Of a stretch of 64,000 nt of DNA, positions 26,977-36,325 are shown piece by piece. The notes under the pieces are model-generated. The model made no database searches. It was given only the letters and a program-made list of their open reading frames with translations, and was not told the DNA's origin. The DNA is from Calothrix parasitica NIES-267. GTDB lineage: Bacteria > Cyanobacteriota > Cyanobacteriia > Cyanobacteriales > Nostocaceae. Each line of letters opens with the position of its first letter. The stretch's first letter is position 1. The stretch lies in the NCBI RefSeq assembly GCF_002368095.1, contig NZ_AP018227.1, positions 4,613,782 to 4,677,781 of the forward strand, read 5' to 3'. The translations under genes were made by a program, and so were the position numbers.

Positions 26977-28434
26977 ATGAACTTCAAGTCAATTGTCCTA
27001 ACGCTTTTTACTGTAAGTATTGCTTCAGTCTTTGGAACGACAGCAGCACAAGCAGCTTCGCTATCCGTACTAGCTGACGGACTAGATAACCCTCGTAACT
27101 TCGACTTCGATTCCGAGGGAAACATTTACCTGACAACCAGTGGTAGAGGAGGAGATGGGGAAGACGGACGATGCGTTCCCTCCCCAAGTTCGCAATTCAT
27201 TCCTTTGTGTGCGGGTAATACAGGTTCTCTACTAAAAATAGGTACAGACGGTAGCACTTCAACAGTAATTCCAGATTTAGCTTCCTTAGCTTTGACTCCT
27301 TTTGGAGAACAAGCAGCGGGTCCAGCGGACTTTAAATTTGATAGCAAAGGAAACGCATATCTATTGATGGGTTATGCTGGTGACCCTTCAACTAGCGGAC
27401 CAATCTTACAGACTCCTACACTCGGGAAGCTATATCAAGTAGACCTAGAGAACGGTGCTTTAGGAAGAGAAGTTGCTGACTTTGCTCAGTACGAAGTAGA
27501 CAACAATCCAGATAATACTGACATTATTACCAATCCTTATGCGATGACCATTAAGGATGACACTGCTTTTGTAGTTGATGGTGGTGCGAACGTAATCTGG
27601 AAGACAGCACTTGAAACTGGTGGTATTCAGGATGTAGCAGCATTCCCCATCCTACCTGTTGACCAAAGCGAACTAGAATTTCCTAGCTTTGAACCCCCCG
27701 GTGAAATCCCAGATGGAGAACAACCATCTGACGCTCCCGGATTACCAGCAGTTAATGGTCAAGGTGGTGAAGCTCCAAGTGGTCCACCTCCAGGAGCTGA
27801 AGGAGAAGAAACAAGTCAAGATTTCCCGATTACATTCCAGTCAGTACCTACAGGAATTGTTGAATCTCCCGATGGTGATTTCACGGTAGCTGAATATTCT
27901 TACTTCCCCTATCCAGAAGGTAGAGCGCGTTTATATTCAGTTGACAGCGATTTGAATATTGAAGAGACAATTACCAACGGTGGTGACGGTTTTACTCAGT
28001 TAACCGGTACAGCATACGACGAAGAAGGAAACCTCTACGTATTGCAACATATGAACACCTCGGAGTGGAAAAACATTCTCCAAGGTGGTGAAGTAATCGG
28101 AGATATCAGCAGTTCGATTATCAAAGTTGCTGCTGATGGAACTCGCGAAACCATTTGGAACGGTAATGGTTTAGAGGCTGCTTCTGGTTTAACCTATCGC
28201 GATGGTGCTTTATATACTGCAAACCGCGCTCGTTTAGCAGAACAGGGACAACTAGTCAAAATTAGCCTTGGTGGTGGCTCTGAGAATCCTGGTTCAACCA
28301 AAGTTCCCGAACCCGCTTCCATACTAGGTTTAATGGGAGTTGTAGCGGCTGGTGCAGCTTCAAAATATGGCAAGAAGCGCAAAGGTCAGGAACGGGAGCT
28401 AGAAGAAATCTTGGACAAAGTTGAAGTTCTTTAA
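26977..28434 (+). CDS. scyE: ScyE, exported ScyD/ScyE family protein with PEP-CTERM anchor
   Basis: A 485-residue paralogue of ScyD with a clear N-terminal signal peptide (FKSIVLTLFTVSIASVFGTT, cleavage after AQA). The C-terminal sorting signal is KVPEPASILGLMGVVAAGAA followed by KKRK. Propeller repeats mirror ScyD (LDNPRNFDFDSEGNIYLTTS, GTAYDEEGNLYVLQHMNTSE). Two differences from ScyD stand out. Residues about 230-280 carry a Pro/Glu/Gly-rich insert (FEPPGEIPDGEQPSDAPG), and a charged 14-residue tail follows the basic cluster of the PEP-CTERM signal. Export fits the model that late scytonemin steps happen in the periplasm. Exact enzymatic function is unknown. Confidence 0.88.
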   Translation: MNFKSIVLTLFTVSIASVFGTTAAQAASLSVLADGLDNPRNFDFDSEGNIYLTTSGRGGDGEDGRCVPSPSSQFIPLCAGNTGSLLKIGTDGSTSTVIPDLASLALTPFGEQAAGPADFKFDSKGNAYLLMGYAGDPSTSGPILQTPTLGKLYQVDLENGALGREVADFAQYEVDNNPDNTDIITNPYAMTIKDDTAFVVDGGANVIWKTALETGGIQDVAAFPILPVDQSELEFPSFEPPGEIPDGEQPSDAPGLPAVNGQGGEAPSGPPPGAEGEETSQDFPITFQSVPTGIVESPDGDFTVAEYSYFPYPEGRARLYSVDSDLNIEETITNGGDGFTQLTGTAYDEEGNLYVLQHMNTSEWKNILQGGEVIGDISSSIIKVAADGTRETIWNGNGLEAASGLTYRDGALYTANRARLAEQGQLVKISLGGGSENPGSTKVPEPASILGLMGVVAAGAASKYGKKRKGQERELEEILDKVEVL

Positions 28435-28601
28435 CAGTTAGCAGTTAATTGTTAAAAATACTTAGGCTAACAAAGTCAAAAAAACAGCAAGATGCTGTTT
28501 GATGAATTTAATAAACAGCAACTTGCTGCAAGAGTCCTAGGTCTAGACCCGGACACATTACCTAACCAAAAGTATAACTAGCCCTATCGGGACTTTCAAC
28601 G

Positions 28602-29756
28602 ATGAAAATTGTAAAAAATATATCATTAGTGCTTGCCAGTGCTGGATTTATGGTTTTGGCAGCTACTGCCGAAGCTAAAGCAATAAACCTCACATACGAA
28701 AACTCAATTGGCGAACCTGGATTCGCTCCCGGACAGCTTTTCGTTCCTCAAGGTGTTGCTCAAAGCGATGCAGATGGAAATGTTTATGTAAGTAACGGTC
28801 GCGGTTACGACCCAACAACAGATACTTTTTTGCCCAACGTTGGTAACAGAGTTGATGTGTTTAGCCCAGACGGTGAATATCTCAGAGCAATCGGAACTGG
28901 GGTTCAGGGTAAAGGAGCGGGTATAGACGAACCAGGAGATTTGAAGTTTGACTCCATTACTGGGAATTTATACATAGCTGACGTTTTCAACAGCGAAATC
29001 GACGTATATAAGCCTGACACTGGGGAATTTGTGACTTCCTTCGGTTCATTTAGCGGTCAAGGTCCTGGAGATATTTTCTTTGGTCCTGGCGGTATCGATT
29101 TTGACGGTCAAGGGAATTTGCACGTAACCGATTTCAGTGCTGATGAAATAAAGGTTTACGGTAGAGATGGTTCATTAGTTAAAACCTATGGTAGCTTGGG
29201 TAGCGAACCAGGAGAGTTTGATGGACCTGCTGGTTTAGCTATATCTGAAACTACTGGCAATATTTACATTAACGACCAGTTTAATAATAGGATTCAAGTA
29301 CTTGATTCCGAGCAAAATTTCCTTTATGCATTTGGTACTGAAGGAATTGAACCCGGACAGTTCAATGAACCAATCGGTATTGATGTAGATGAACAGGACA
29401 ATATCTACGTAGCAGATTCACAAAACAACCGCGTTCAGGTATTTGATAAAGACGGTAATTTCTTAACTGTATTTGGTGAAGCTGTAGAAAATGCTGGGCC
29501 ACCCGCACCTGGTGAACCACCTTTTGCAACCAATCCTGCTGACTTAGAACCAGGTAAGTTTAACTGGAGTGGTGGCTTAAGCTACAACGATGGCAAGGTA
29601 TTTGTAGGTGACTTTTTTACAGGTCGCGTACAGGTATTAAATGTAGAAGGTCAGAAGGTAGCGACAAAGGTACCCGAACCCGCAACTTTATTAAGTTTAG
29701 GTGTATTTGCGCTTGGTGTTGCTGCAACTAAGTTGAAGAAAAAGCAATCTGCTTAA
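28602..29756 (+). CDS. scyF: ScyF, exported NHL-repeat protein with PEP-CTERM anchor
   Basis: A 384-residue protein with a signal peptide (ISLVLASAGFMVLAATAEAK) and at least six NHL beta-propeller repeats. Examples are AGIDEPGDLKFDSITGNLYI, FFGPGGIDFDGQGNLHVTDF, FNEPIGIDVDEQDNIYVADS and QNNRVQVFDKDGNFL. It ends with a PEP-CTERM signal: VPEPATLLSLGVFALGVAAT, then KLKKKQSA. The order scyA-F is the same as described in N. punctiforme. The propeller may act as scaffold or as an oxidative coupling factor; neither is shown by sequence. A GAGACGTAGC palindrome follows the stop. The neighbouring gene eboA lies beyond a 376-bp gap. Confidence 0.9.
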   Translation: MKIVKNISLVLASAGFMVLAATAEAKAINLTYENSIGEPGFAPGQLFVPQGVAQSDADGNVYVSNGRGYDPTTDTFLPNVGNRVDVFSPDGEYLRAIGTGVQGKGAGIDEPGDLKFDSITGNLYIADVFNSEIDVYKPDTGEFVTSFGSFSGQGPGDIFFGPGGIDFDGQGNLHVTDFSADEIKVYGRDGSLVKTYGSLGSEPGEFDGPAGLAISETTGNIYINDQFNNRIQVLDSEQNFLYAFGTEGIEPGQFNEPIGIDVDEQDNIYVADSQNNRVQVFDKDGNFLTVFGEAVENAGPPAPGEPPFATNPADLEPGKFNWSGGLSYNDGKVFVGDFFTGRVQVLNVEGQKVATKVPEPATLLSLGVFALGVAATKLKKKQSA

Positions 29757-30132
29757 TTTGGATTATGGAGACGTAGCAGTTTAAAGACGTAGCACTGCTA
29801 CGTCTCTACATCATCCGAAATTCTGTCAAATAATTGTAAAAATATGATTTCCTGATTGAATAGCAAATATTTTTACAATCTTCATATAATAGTTCTTTGA
29901 CAGCGATAAAATAATCGTTAAAAGCAACACACTTTATTGACTAATAGAACTTACTTAAGTAAGCGTGAATCGGAGATATTTTGTTTAGGTATTGAGGAGA
30001 ATTACCTATTACTCCATCATATTAATTTTGAAAGTGTATCGTAAGTTTTTATAGATAGAAGACTTGCAGAAAAAGGACTAAGCAGAAATTACCAATAGAT
30101 AGCTATATATAAACGATAAAAGATATAGAAAA
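29757..30132. promoter_or_regulatory. Gap between scyF and eboA with palindrome
   Basis: A one-and-a-half copy GACGTAGC palindrome (29768-29807) follows scyF closely and may end the scy transcript. The remaining roughly 320 bp is AT-rich and could hold an eboA promoter. No RNA gene was seen. Confidence 0.4.
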
Positions 30133-31056
30133 ATGTCTCTAACTGCAAACTATATAGAAACCCAAAATATTACTGCTGAAGACTTACTTTACCGATGGGT
30201 ATCGCGACAAGTCGATAGTGAAACTATTAATTGGTTAGATAAAAAGCGACAGCAGATTAGCAACGGTGCGGCAGGTTTTGTATTTTTTACCGCTTTTAGT
30301 GCGGTACCTCGTTATATAGAAAAGCAAGAGATACAGCCAACACTAAAAGAATTAGAATCAGCCTCAAATATTTGTAATAACTGGTTTCCCGCTGACTGGA
30401 ATATAGACCAAGCTGCTCGCACGTTACTAGTATTAAGTTTACCCAGCGATAATGTTGATAAATATTTACAGATATTAGACCAAGTATTTGCAGCAGCAGA
30501 TGTTAGAGAATCAGTAGCGCTATACCAAGCATTACCGTTGCTTCCTGTTGCTGAGAAAATGCAAAGTCGTGCTGCTGAGGGTATTCGCAGTAATATGACC
30601 GCAGTTTTCAACGCTGTTGCTTTAAATAATCCTTATCCAGCAGAGTTTTTAGATAATTTGGCTTGGAATCAAATGGTTTTAAAAGCTTTGTTTGTCGGTA
30701 GTCCACTGCATTTAATTCAAGGATTAGACCAACGAGCAAATCCAGAACTAGCAAGGATGTTAGTCGATTACGCTCATGAAAGATGGGCCGCTGGACGCAA
30801 TGTATCACCTGAATTGTGGAGATGTGTAGGGAGATTTGCCAACAGTGAAATGTTAGCTGATTTAGAAAGAGTTTTGACTGATTCTCACATTAAAGACTCC
30901 AACGGTAAAGGACAGCAGAAATTATTAGAAAGAAGCGCAGCAGCTTTAGCTTGTGCTGATTGTTTATTACCCGAAGCTAAAGATATTCTTGCTCGATATC
31001 CAGAATTACAAAATGATATTCAAGCAGGAAGATTGACTTGGAAAAATATTAAGTGA
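30133..31056 (+). CDS. eboA: EboA family protein
   Basis: First gene of the ebo set, a conserved cluster implicated in delivering the scytonemin monomer to the periplasm in N. punctiforme. The 307-residue, all-helical protein has no signal peptide, membrane span or catalytic motif that I recognise. Distinctive segments are NWFPADWNIDQAARTLLVLS, ESVALYQALPLLPVAEKMQS and ARMLVDYAHERWAAGRNVSP. Identification rests on those segments and on the order eboA-eboB-eboC downstream. The molecular role is unknown. The gene is the last inside the inverted-repeat-flanked segment (25.2-31.3 kb). GACAAGG and AATTACC repeats follow its stop. Confidence 0.86.
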   Translation: MSLTANYIETQNITAEDLLYRWVSRQVDSETINWLDKKRQQISNGAAGFVFFTAFSAVPRYIEKQEIQPTLKELESASNICNNWFPADWNIDQAARTLLVLSLPSDNVDKYLQILDQVFAAADVRESVALYQALPLLPVAEKMQSRAAEGIRSNMTAVFNAVALNNPYPAEFLDNLAWNQMVLKALFVGSPLHLIQGLDQRANPELARMLVDYAHERWAAGRNVSPELWRCVGRFANSEMLADLERVLTDSHIKDSNGKGQQKLLERSAAALACADCLLPEAKDILARYPELQNDIQAGRLTWKNIK

Positions 31057-31232
31057 GGGGGAGAGGGGGAGACAAGGGGACAAGGAGACAAGGGGATGAT
31101 TTTCAATTCTTAATTCTTAATTATTCCCAATTACCAACTACCAATTACCAATTCTCAAAATCCCTGCATAAACACGTCCGTTATTCAAACCCAAAAACTA
31201 AAATCTCATAACTCCTAACTATCTAAATTAAA

Positions 31233-31284
31233 CAATCCAAAATCCATTAGCGGAGCGTGTCCGTAAGGACATAATCTAAAATCC
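31233..31284. repeat. Right arm of inverted repeat flanking scyD-eboA
   Basis: Reverse complement of 25222-25273, perfect over 44 bp. Its right end touches the eboB start codon (ATG at 31288), so the eboB upstream region is repeat DNA with no Shine-Dalgarno sequence. Confidence 0.85.
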
Positions 31285-31287
31285 AAA

Positions 31288-32193
31288 ATGTATATAGATC
31301 CACATATTCACATGAGTTCTCGCACTACCGACGATTACGAAAAAATGCGTGATGCGGGTATTGTTGCGGTGATTGAACCTGCTTTCTGGATGGGACAACC
31401 AAGGACTAATATTGGTTCTTTTCAAGATTATTACAGCAGTTTGGTGGGTTGGGAACGCTTTCGAGCTTCGCAATTTGGGATTAAACATTATTGCACTATT
31501 GGCTTGAACTCCAAGGAAGCAAACAACGAACCTTTAGCAGAACAGGTGATGGAATTGTTACCTTTATACGCTTGTAAAGAAGGTGTAGTTGCTATCGGTG
31601 AAATTGGTTACGACGATATGACACCAGCGGAAGATAAGTATTTTCGCTTGCAGCTAGAACTGGCAAAAGAACTAGACATGCTGGTGATGATTCACACACC
31701 ACATCGCGACAAAAAAGCAGGTACCAGTCGCAGCATGGATGTATGTATCGAGCATGGTTTGGAACCATCCAAAGTAGTCATGGATCATAACAACGAAGAA
31801 ACCGTCAGAGAAGTATTAGATAGAGGTTTCTGGGCCGCATTTACAATTTACCCGAATACCAAAATGGGTAACGCTCGGATGGTAGAAGTTGTGCGTCAAT
31901 ACGGTTGCGAAAGAATCATCGTAGACAGTAGCGCGGACTGGGGAGTAAGCGACCCTTTAGCAGTTCCAAAAACCGCTCAATTGATGATAGAAAGAGGAAT
32001 TCCCGAAGCCCACATGCGAGCCACTTGTTACGAAAACGCGCTAGCAGCATACAGTCAAAGCGGTCAAATAAAAGAATCCGATTGGTTAAATTCAACCCCA
32101 ATCGACCAGCGCGAATTATTCAGCGGTAACTCCGTACTACGAGGACAACAACCAGTCGTCGAAACCAATACCGAATACGCATTGATTGAGTAA
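31288..32193 (+). CDS. eboB: EboB, TatD-like metal-dependent hydrolase
   Basis: Amidohydrolase-superfamily (TatD-like) TIM-barrel protein of 301 residues. The predicted metal ligands are present: the HxH motif in DPHIHMSS, Glu in VAIGEIGYDD, His in LVMIHTPHRD, His in KVVMDHNNEE and Asp in IIVDSSADWGV. It is therefore likely a metal hydrolase, substrate unknown. In the ebo cluster it accompanies the UbiA-like EboC. The start codon directly abuts a dispersed repeat (31233-31284), which is unusual and leaves no ribosome binding site, so translation may be weak or coupled. The last residues run to 32193, after which GTGAGGA repeats begin. Confidence 0.9.
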   Translation: MYIDPHIHMSSRTTDDYEKMRDAGIVAVIEPAFWMGQPRTNIGSFQDYYSSLVGWERFRASQFGIKHYCTIGLNSKEANNEPLAEQVMELLPLYACKEGVVAIGEIGYDDMTPAEDKYFRLQLELAKELDMLVMIHTPHRDKKAGTSRSMDVCIEHGLEPSKVVMDHNNEETVREVLDRGFWAAFTIYPNTKMGNARMVEVVRQYGCERIIVDSSADWGVSDPLAVPKTAQLMIERGIPEAHMRATCYENALAAYSQSGQIKESDWLNSTPIDQRELFSGNSVLRGQQPVVETNTEYALIE

Positions 32194-32297
32194 ATCAGTT
32201 AGGAGTGAGGAGTGAGGAGTTAGGAATTAGATTTAAATCTCCCCATCTCCCCATCTCCCCCCTCTCCCCCATCTCCCCCCTCTCCCCCATCTAAAAA

Positions 32298-33197
32298 ATG
32301 AACACAGCAACTTTAAAAACCAACAACCTCTGGGCGTATTTACAGTTAACGCGACCGGCAAATATTATCACTGCTTGGGCGGATATACTAGCGGGAATTG
32401 CGGCTTCTGGCTTTGCTGTTTTTGATAATCCTGTACCTGCTGTGTGGCTGCTTTTAGCTACTACTGGTTTATATGGTGGTGGTGTTGTATTCAATGATGT
32501 TTTTGATGCTGAGTTGGATGGGAAAGAAAGACCGGAAAGACCTATTCCCAGCGGTAGAAGCTCGCTATCGGGAGCAACTTTTTTTGGTAGCGCTCTTCTA
32601 ATTATTGGTGTACTGGCTGCAGCTCAAGTTTCTTTGTTGAGTTTTAGTATTGCTTGTGGTGTTGCTGCTTCTGCTTTGCTTTATGACGCTTACGCGAAAC
32701 ATCATACGTTTTTTGGTCCTTTGAATATGGGGGTTTGTCGCGGTGGCAATTTGCTTCTAGGTGTGAGTATCCTATCCCCGATGGTCGGGGAAAGCTGGTA
32801 TTTGGCTTTGATTCCGATTGTTTATATTGCTGCGATTACGGCTATTAGCCAAGGTGAAGTTCATGGTGGTAAACGCAGTACGGGTATTGTAGCTTTAGTC
32901 TTAATGGGTGCGGTTTTTGCTGGTTTATTAGGGCTTGGATGGCTAAATAAATCTTACTTTTTAGCAGTATTACCATTCGTAATATTACTTAGCTGGCGCG
33001 TATTGGTTCCTTTTGTACGTGCGGCGAATCAACCAAGTGCAGAGAATATACGTACAGCAGTGCGTTCCGGTGTTTTATCTCTTATAGTGTTAGATGCAAC
33101 TCTTAGTTGTGCTTTTGCTGGTTTACCTTATGGTTTATTATTGTTGATTTTGTTACCTTTATCTATGATGCTAGCAAAAATGTTTTCTGTAACTTAG
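32298..33197 (+). CDS. eboC: EboC, UbiA-like prenyltransferase family membrane protein
   Basis: Polytopic membrane protein of the UbiA family, 299 residues with about eight or nine predicted helices. The first Asp-rich motif is NDVFDAELDGKERPERPIPS. The second motif region is LYDAYAKHHTFFGPLNMGVC, where the usual DxxxD is only partly kept. UbiA enzymes transfer prenyl groups to aromatic or polar acceptors. In the ebo cluster its proposed role is to make or handle a lipid-linked carrier for export, which is a hypothesis. It follows eboB after a 104-bp repeat spacer (CCCCATCT units). STRRs of AACCTTT follow it. Confidence 0.9.
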   Translation: MNTATLKTNNLWAYLQLTRPANIITAWADILAGIAASGFAVFDNPVPAVWLLLATTGLYGGGVVFNDVFDAELDGKERPERPIPSGRSSLSGATFFGSALLIIGVLAAAQVSLLSFSIACGVAASALLYDAYAKHHTFFGPLNMGVCRGGNLLLGVSILSPMVGESWYLALIPIVYIAAITAISQGEVHGGKRSTGIVALVLMGAVFAGLLGLGWLNKSYFLAVLPFVILLSWRVLVPFVRAANQPSAENIRTAVRSGVLSLIVLDATLSCAFAGLPYGLLLLILLPLSMMLAKMFSVT

Positions 33198-33248
33198 GAT
33201 ACATTGAATAAAAGTTACGAGTTAGGAGTTAGGAATGAATTAATATTT

Positions 33249-33325
33249 TTAACCTTTAACCTTAAACCTTTGACCTTTGACCTTTAACCTTCAATCTTTA
33301 ACCTTTAACCTTTAACCTTTGACTT
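33249..33325. repeat. Tandem repeat (AACCTTT)n
   Basis: About ten copies of a heptamer with small variants (GACCTTT) fill the gap between eboC and the glycosyltransferase gene. STRR class. Confidence 0.9.
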
Positions 33326-33356
33326 ATCTCAATTAACTTATAGAAAATCGATGTAA

Positions 33357-34637
33357 ATGCAAATTCTAATTTATTCTTATAATTATGACCCCGAACCTAT
33401 CGGAATTGCTCCTTTAATGACTGAACTTGCTGAGGGATTAGTCAAAAAAGGGCATGATGTACGGGTGATTACGGGTATGCCTAATTATCCACAGCGCGAG
33501 ATTTACGAGCAATACCGGGGTAAGTGGTATGTTACGGAAGAGAAAAACGGTGTAACAATTCAGCGCTGCTATTTAAGAATAAAATCTAAACCTAACTTAA
33601 TTGATAGGTTGTTATTAGAATTAAGTTTTGTATTTACAAGTTTACCGCAAGCTCTTAACGGTTGGCGACCTGATGTTATTCTCTTAACTGTTCCACCTTT
33701 ATTAGTTACTTTACCAGCGATATTTTTAGGTTGGTTTTATAATTGTCCGGTAGTATTAAACGTACAAGATATTTTGCCAGAAGCGGCGATAAAAACTGGA
33801 TTGTTGAAAAACAAGTTTATGATTCGCGCTTTGGAAGTTTTAGAAAAGTTTGCTTATCAAAAGTCTCATACAATTAGCGTTATTGCTGACGGATTTGTTA
33901 AGAATTTAGTTAATAAAAAAGTTCCGATTCATAAAATTGCCTGTATTCCTAACTGGGTGAATGTTGATTTTATTCGTCCCCTGCCAAAAAGAGCTAAAAA
34001 ATGGAAAGCTATTCACAAATTAGAAGATAAATTTGTGGTGCTTTATTCAGGAAATATTGCTTTAACTCAAGGTTTAGAAACGGTAATTGAAACAGCAGCA
34101 TCCTTAAGACATATTCCCGAAATTGCGTTTGTAATTGCTGGGGAATCCAAAGCTTTGAAAAGACTGCAAAAACATTGTCTAGCTTGTGGTGCAGATAATG
34201 TTTTACTGCTACCTTTGCAACCGAGAGAGAAACTACCGGAAATGTTAGCGGCTGCTGATGTGGGTTTGGTCGTGCAAAAACGCAACGTGATTTCGTTTAA
34301 TATGCCTTCCAAAATACCATTATTATTAGCATCAGGAAGTCCAATTATTGCTTCCGTTCCAGCTTCAGGAACAGCAGCTCGTGCAGTTAGACAAAGCGGT
34401 GGTGGTGTAGTTGTTGCTCCAGAATCACCTCAAGATTTAGCTGCTGCAATTATGAGTTTATATAATAATCCAGTTTTAGCTGCAAAACTAGCTAATAAAG
34501 CAAGGAAGTTTGCTATCGAACGCTATTCATTTGAACAAGCATTAACCGGTTACGAAGCCGTTTTTTCTCAAGCTATTTCTCGCAAGATACCCGCTATTTT
34601 ACCAACGATAGAAAAGAAGTTAGGGGTTAGGAGTTAG
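33357..34637 (+). CDS. GT4-family glycosyltransferase, WcaI-like
   Basis: GT-B fold glycosyltransferase of 426 residues. The N-terminal acceptor domain opens LIYSYNYDPEPIGIAPLMTE and contains VRVITGMPNYPQREIYEQYR, typical of the WcaI/capsule subfamily. The donor domain shows VVLYSGNIALTQGLETVIE and SKIPLLLASGSPIIASVPAS. A gene of this class (NpR1270) lies after scyF in the N. punctiforme cluster, so it belongs to the locus. It might glycosylate scytonemin, which occurs in glycosylated forms, or a sheath polysaccharide; sequence cannot decide. The last residues (KKLGVRS) are encoded by a GTTAGGA repeat that supplies the stop codon. Confidence 0.88.
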   Translation: MQILIYSYNYDPEPIGIAPLMTELAEGLVKKGHDVRVITGMPNYPQREIYEQYRGKWYVTEEKNGVTIQRCYLRIKSKPNLIDRLLLELSFVFTSLPQALNGWRPDVILLTVPPLLVTLPAIFLGWFYNCPVVLNVQDILPEAAIKTGLLKNKFMIRALEVLEKFAYQKSHTISVIADGFVKNLVNKKVPIHKIACIPNWVNVDFIRPLPKRAKKWKAIHKLEDKFVVLYSGNIALTQGLETVIETAASLRHIPEIAFVIAGESKALKRLQKHCLACGADNVLLLPLQPREKLPEMLAAADVGLVVQKRNVISFNMPSKIPLLLASGSPIIASVPASGTAARAVRQSGGGVVVAPESPQDLAAAIMSLYNNPVLAAKLANKARKFAIERYSFEQALTGYEAVFSQAISRKIPAILPTIEKKLGVRS

Positions 34638-34640
34638 TAA

Positions 34641-34802
34641 TTGCTGATTAAAAGTATGATTTGCCCCCCAACCCCCAAATAAGCGGGGAGAAGAATAATT
34701 TCAAGTCCCCCAAAATTGGGGGATTTAGGGGGCTAGTAAATATGAGAAAAATAAATTCATATTTCAATATGGCTAACGCCACGCTACGCTAACAGCAACG
34801 CC
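34641..34802. mobile_element. MITE-like element, second copy, with inserted palindrome
   Basis: Shares GATTAAAAGTATGATTTGCC with the element upstream of scyA and ends in CAGCAACGCC. The left terminal bases (GGCG) are lost at the junction with the glycosyltransferase 3' repeat. Near the right end a GGCTAACGCCACGCTACGCT palindrome has been inserted (about 34770-34792). Confidence 0.7.
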
Positions 34803-35398
34803 TATTTCAATAATAAAAAACTTGATTTTTTATTATTAATGTTTTTATTTTTGATTAAATCTGACGGAATGTAGAGACGTAGCAGTGCTACGTCTCCCGA
34901 GGTTGAGGAGAAAACCGATTAGTTCGATTTGATGAAATTAATGATTATTAGTCTGTCTCCTTAGTTTTAATCGTTTCGTTTTGACGGTAAACCTTCGGAG
35001 ACGTTATATATCAATTTCTACATTATGTCGTTAGACAAACGAAAACATCATAATGAATTAAATCGACTACTAAGTTCATTTAACAAATACTGAAGGGTTC
35101 GTTGTTTCCTAGAATTGTCGGGAGACGTAGCACTGCTACCTCTCTACAAAGCGTCAGTTTATTAATATATTTCCCTATTTCCTATTCTTTATTACCTTCA
35201 ACTAAGAATAAATCAATTATCAAAAAATATATCAAAGATACATACTGAATACTAACTACTTTATTACAGTATAATTGTGTTAATAGAATAGAATTTGCAA
35301 TAAGATTTACAATAAATAATTATCATAGGCATTTTGACATTTATTGCTTTAAAAATATCGCTACATTAATTACGAACTAGGAACTAATATTAATATTT
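34803..35398. other. Intergenic, dispersed palindromes
   Basis: No gene is supported. Two copies of the GAGACGTAGC palindrome lie at 34874-34896 and 35122-35144; the second has one arm mutated. The right 200 bp is AT-rich and may hold a promoter for tyrA and the genes after it. Confidence 0.45.
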
Positions 35399-36325
35399 AT
35401 GGCTTCTAACATAGAAAATAAGCATAATAAGTCTCACCGAATTACTATTATCGGGGGACGGGGCAAAATGGGACAGTGGTTTGCTCGGGAACTATCAAAA
35501 TGCGGTCATGTTGTTTCTGTTTTCGGAAATCAAGATTGGTCAAACGCTCAAAGCTTGCTTGGTGATGCTGACTTGCTGTTAGTTTCGGTTCCCATTGAGA
35601 AAACTGTAGAGATAATAAAGCGTGCTGCTCAATATCTGAAACCAACTGCAGCGATCGCCGATATCACGAGCGTCAAAACCGAACCGGTGAAAGCGATGTT
35701 GGAGCATCATAAAGGTGCTGTCATGGGTTTACATCCGATGTTCGGGCCAAAAGTTGAATCTTTTGCAGAACAGATTATAGTGGTGTGTCGGGGAAGAAAT
35801 GACGATGAGTTTCAATGGTTATTAGATTTCTTCAAAGCTCAAGGTAGCAACTTAGTAGAATCTACTCCAGAAGAACACGATAAAATCATGCTGACAACTC
35901 AAGCAATACGTCATTTTGCTAGGTTTAGTTTGGGCGTATTTTTCGCTGAAGAAAACATCGATATTCAGCGTAGTTTATCAATGGCTAGTCCTACCTATAA
36001 ACAGGAAGTTGATATTCTGAAACGCTTGTTTGCTCAAAGTTCGCATTTATGTGCGGATATCATGTTAGCAACTGAAGAAAGATGCAAAGCTATAGTTTCT
36101 CTAGCTGAAACTTACGGTCGTCTAGCTCAACTTGTAGCGCAAAAAGATAGAGCAGAATTAGTTAAAGAGTTTGAATCTACTCAAAAATTTTTTAATCAAG
36201 CTTTTGCTTCCGAAGAAAAACAAAATAAGGTAGAAGATTATTTGCGAAGTAATAGCTTTACTTCACAAGAAAATTTTGATGAAGAACAAAAGGATAGTAG
36301 TAATAATTTTGTTCTGACTAGTTGA
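35399..36325 (+). CDS. tyrA: Prephenate/arogenate dehydrogenase
   Basis: Oxidative decarboxylation of prephenate to p-hydroxyphenylpyruvate, the tyrosine-branch keto acid that ScyA uses. The 308-residue protein has the NAD(P)-binding Rossmann start RITIIGGRGKMGQWFARELS, the SVKTEPVKAML segment and the active-site motif LHPMFGPKVESF. A helical C-terminal dimerisation region (about 170-270) follows. The polar C-terminal 30 residues look disordered. A tyrA copy is part of the N. punctiforme scytonemin cluster at the same place, just before dsbA. Prephenate rather than arogenate preference is expected from the pathway need but cannot be read from sequence. Confidence 0.9.
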   Translation: MASNIENKHNKSHRITIIGGRGKMGQWFARELSKCGHVVSVFGNQDWSNAQSLLGDADLLLVSVPIEKTVEIIKRAAQYLKPTAAIADITSVKTEPVKAMLEHHKGAVMGLHPMFGPKVESFAEQIIVVCRGRNDDEFQWLLDFFKAQGSNLVESTPEEHDKIMLTTQAIRHFARFSLGVFFAEENIDIQRSLSMASPTYKQEVDILKRLFAQSSHLCADIMLATEERCKAIVSLAETYGRLAQLVAQKDRAELVKEFESTQKFFNQAFASEEKQNKVEDYLRSNSFTSQENFDEEQKDSSNNFVLTS

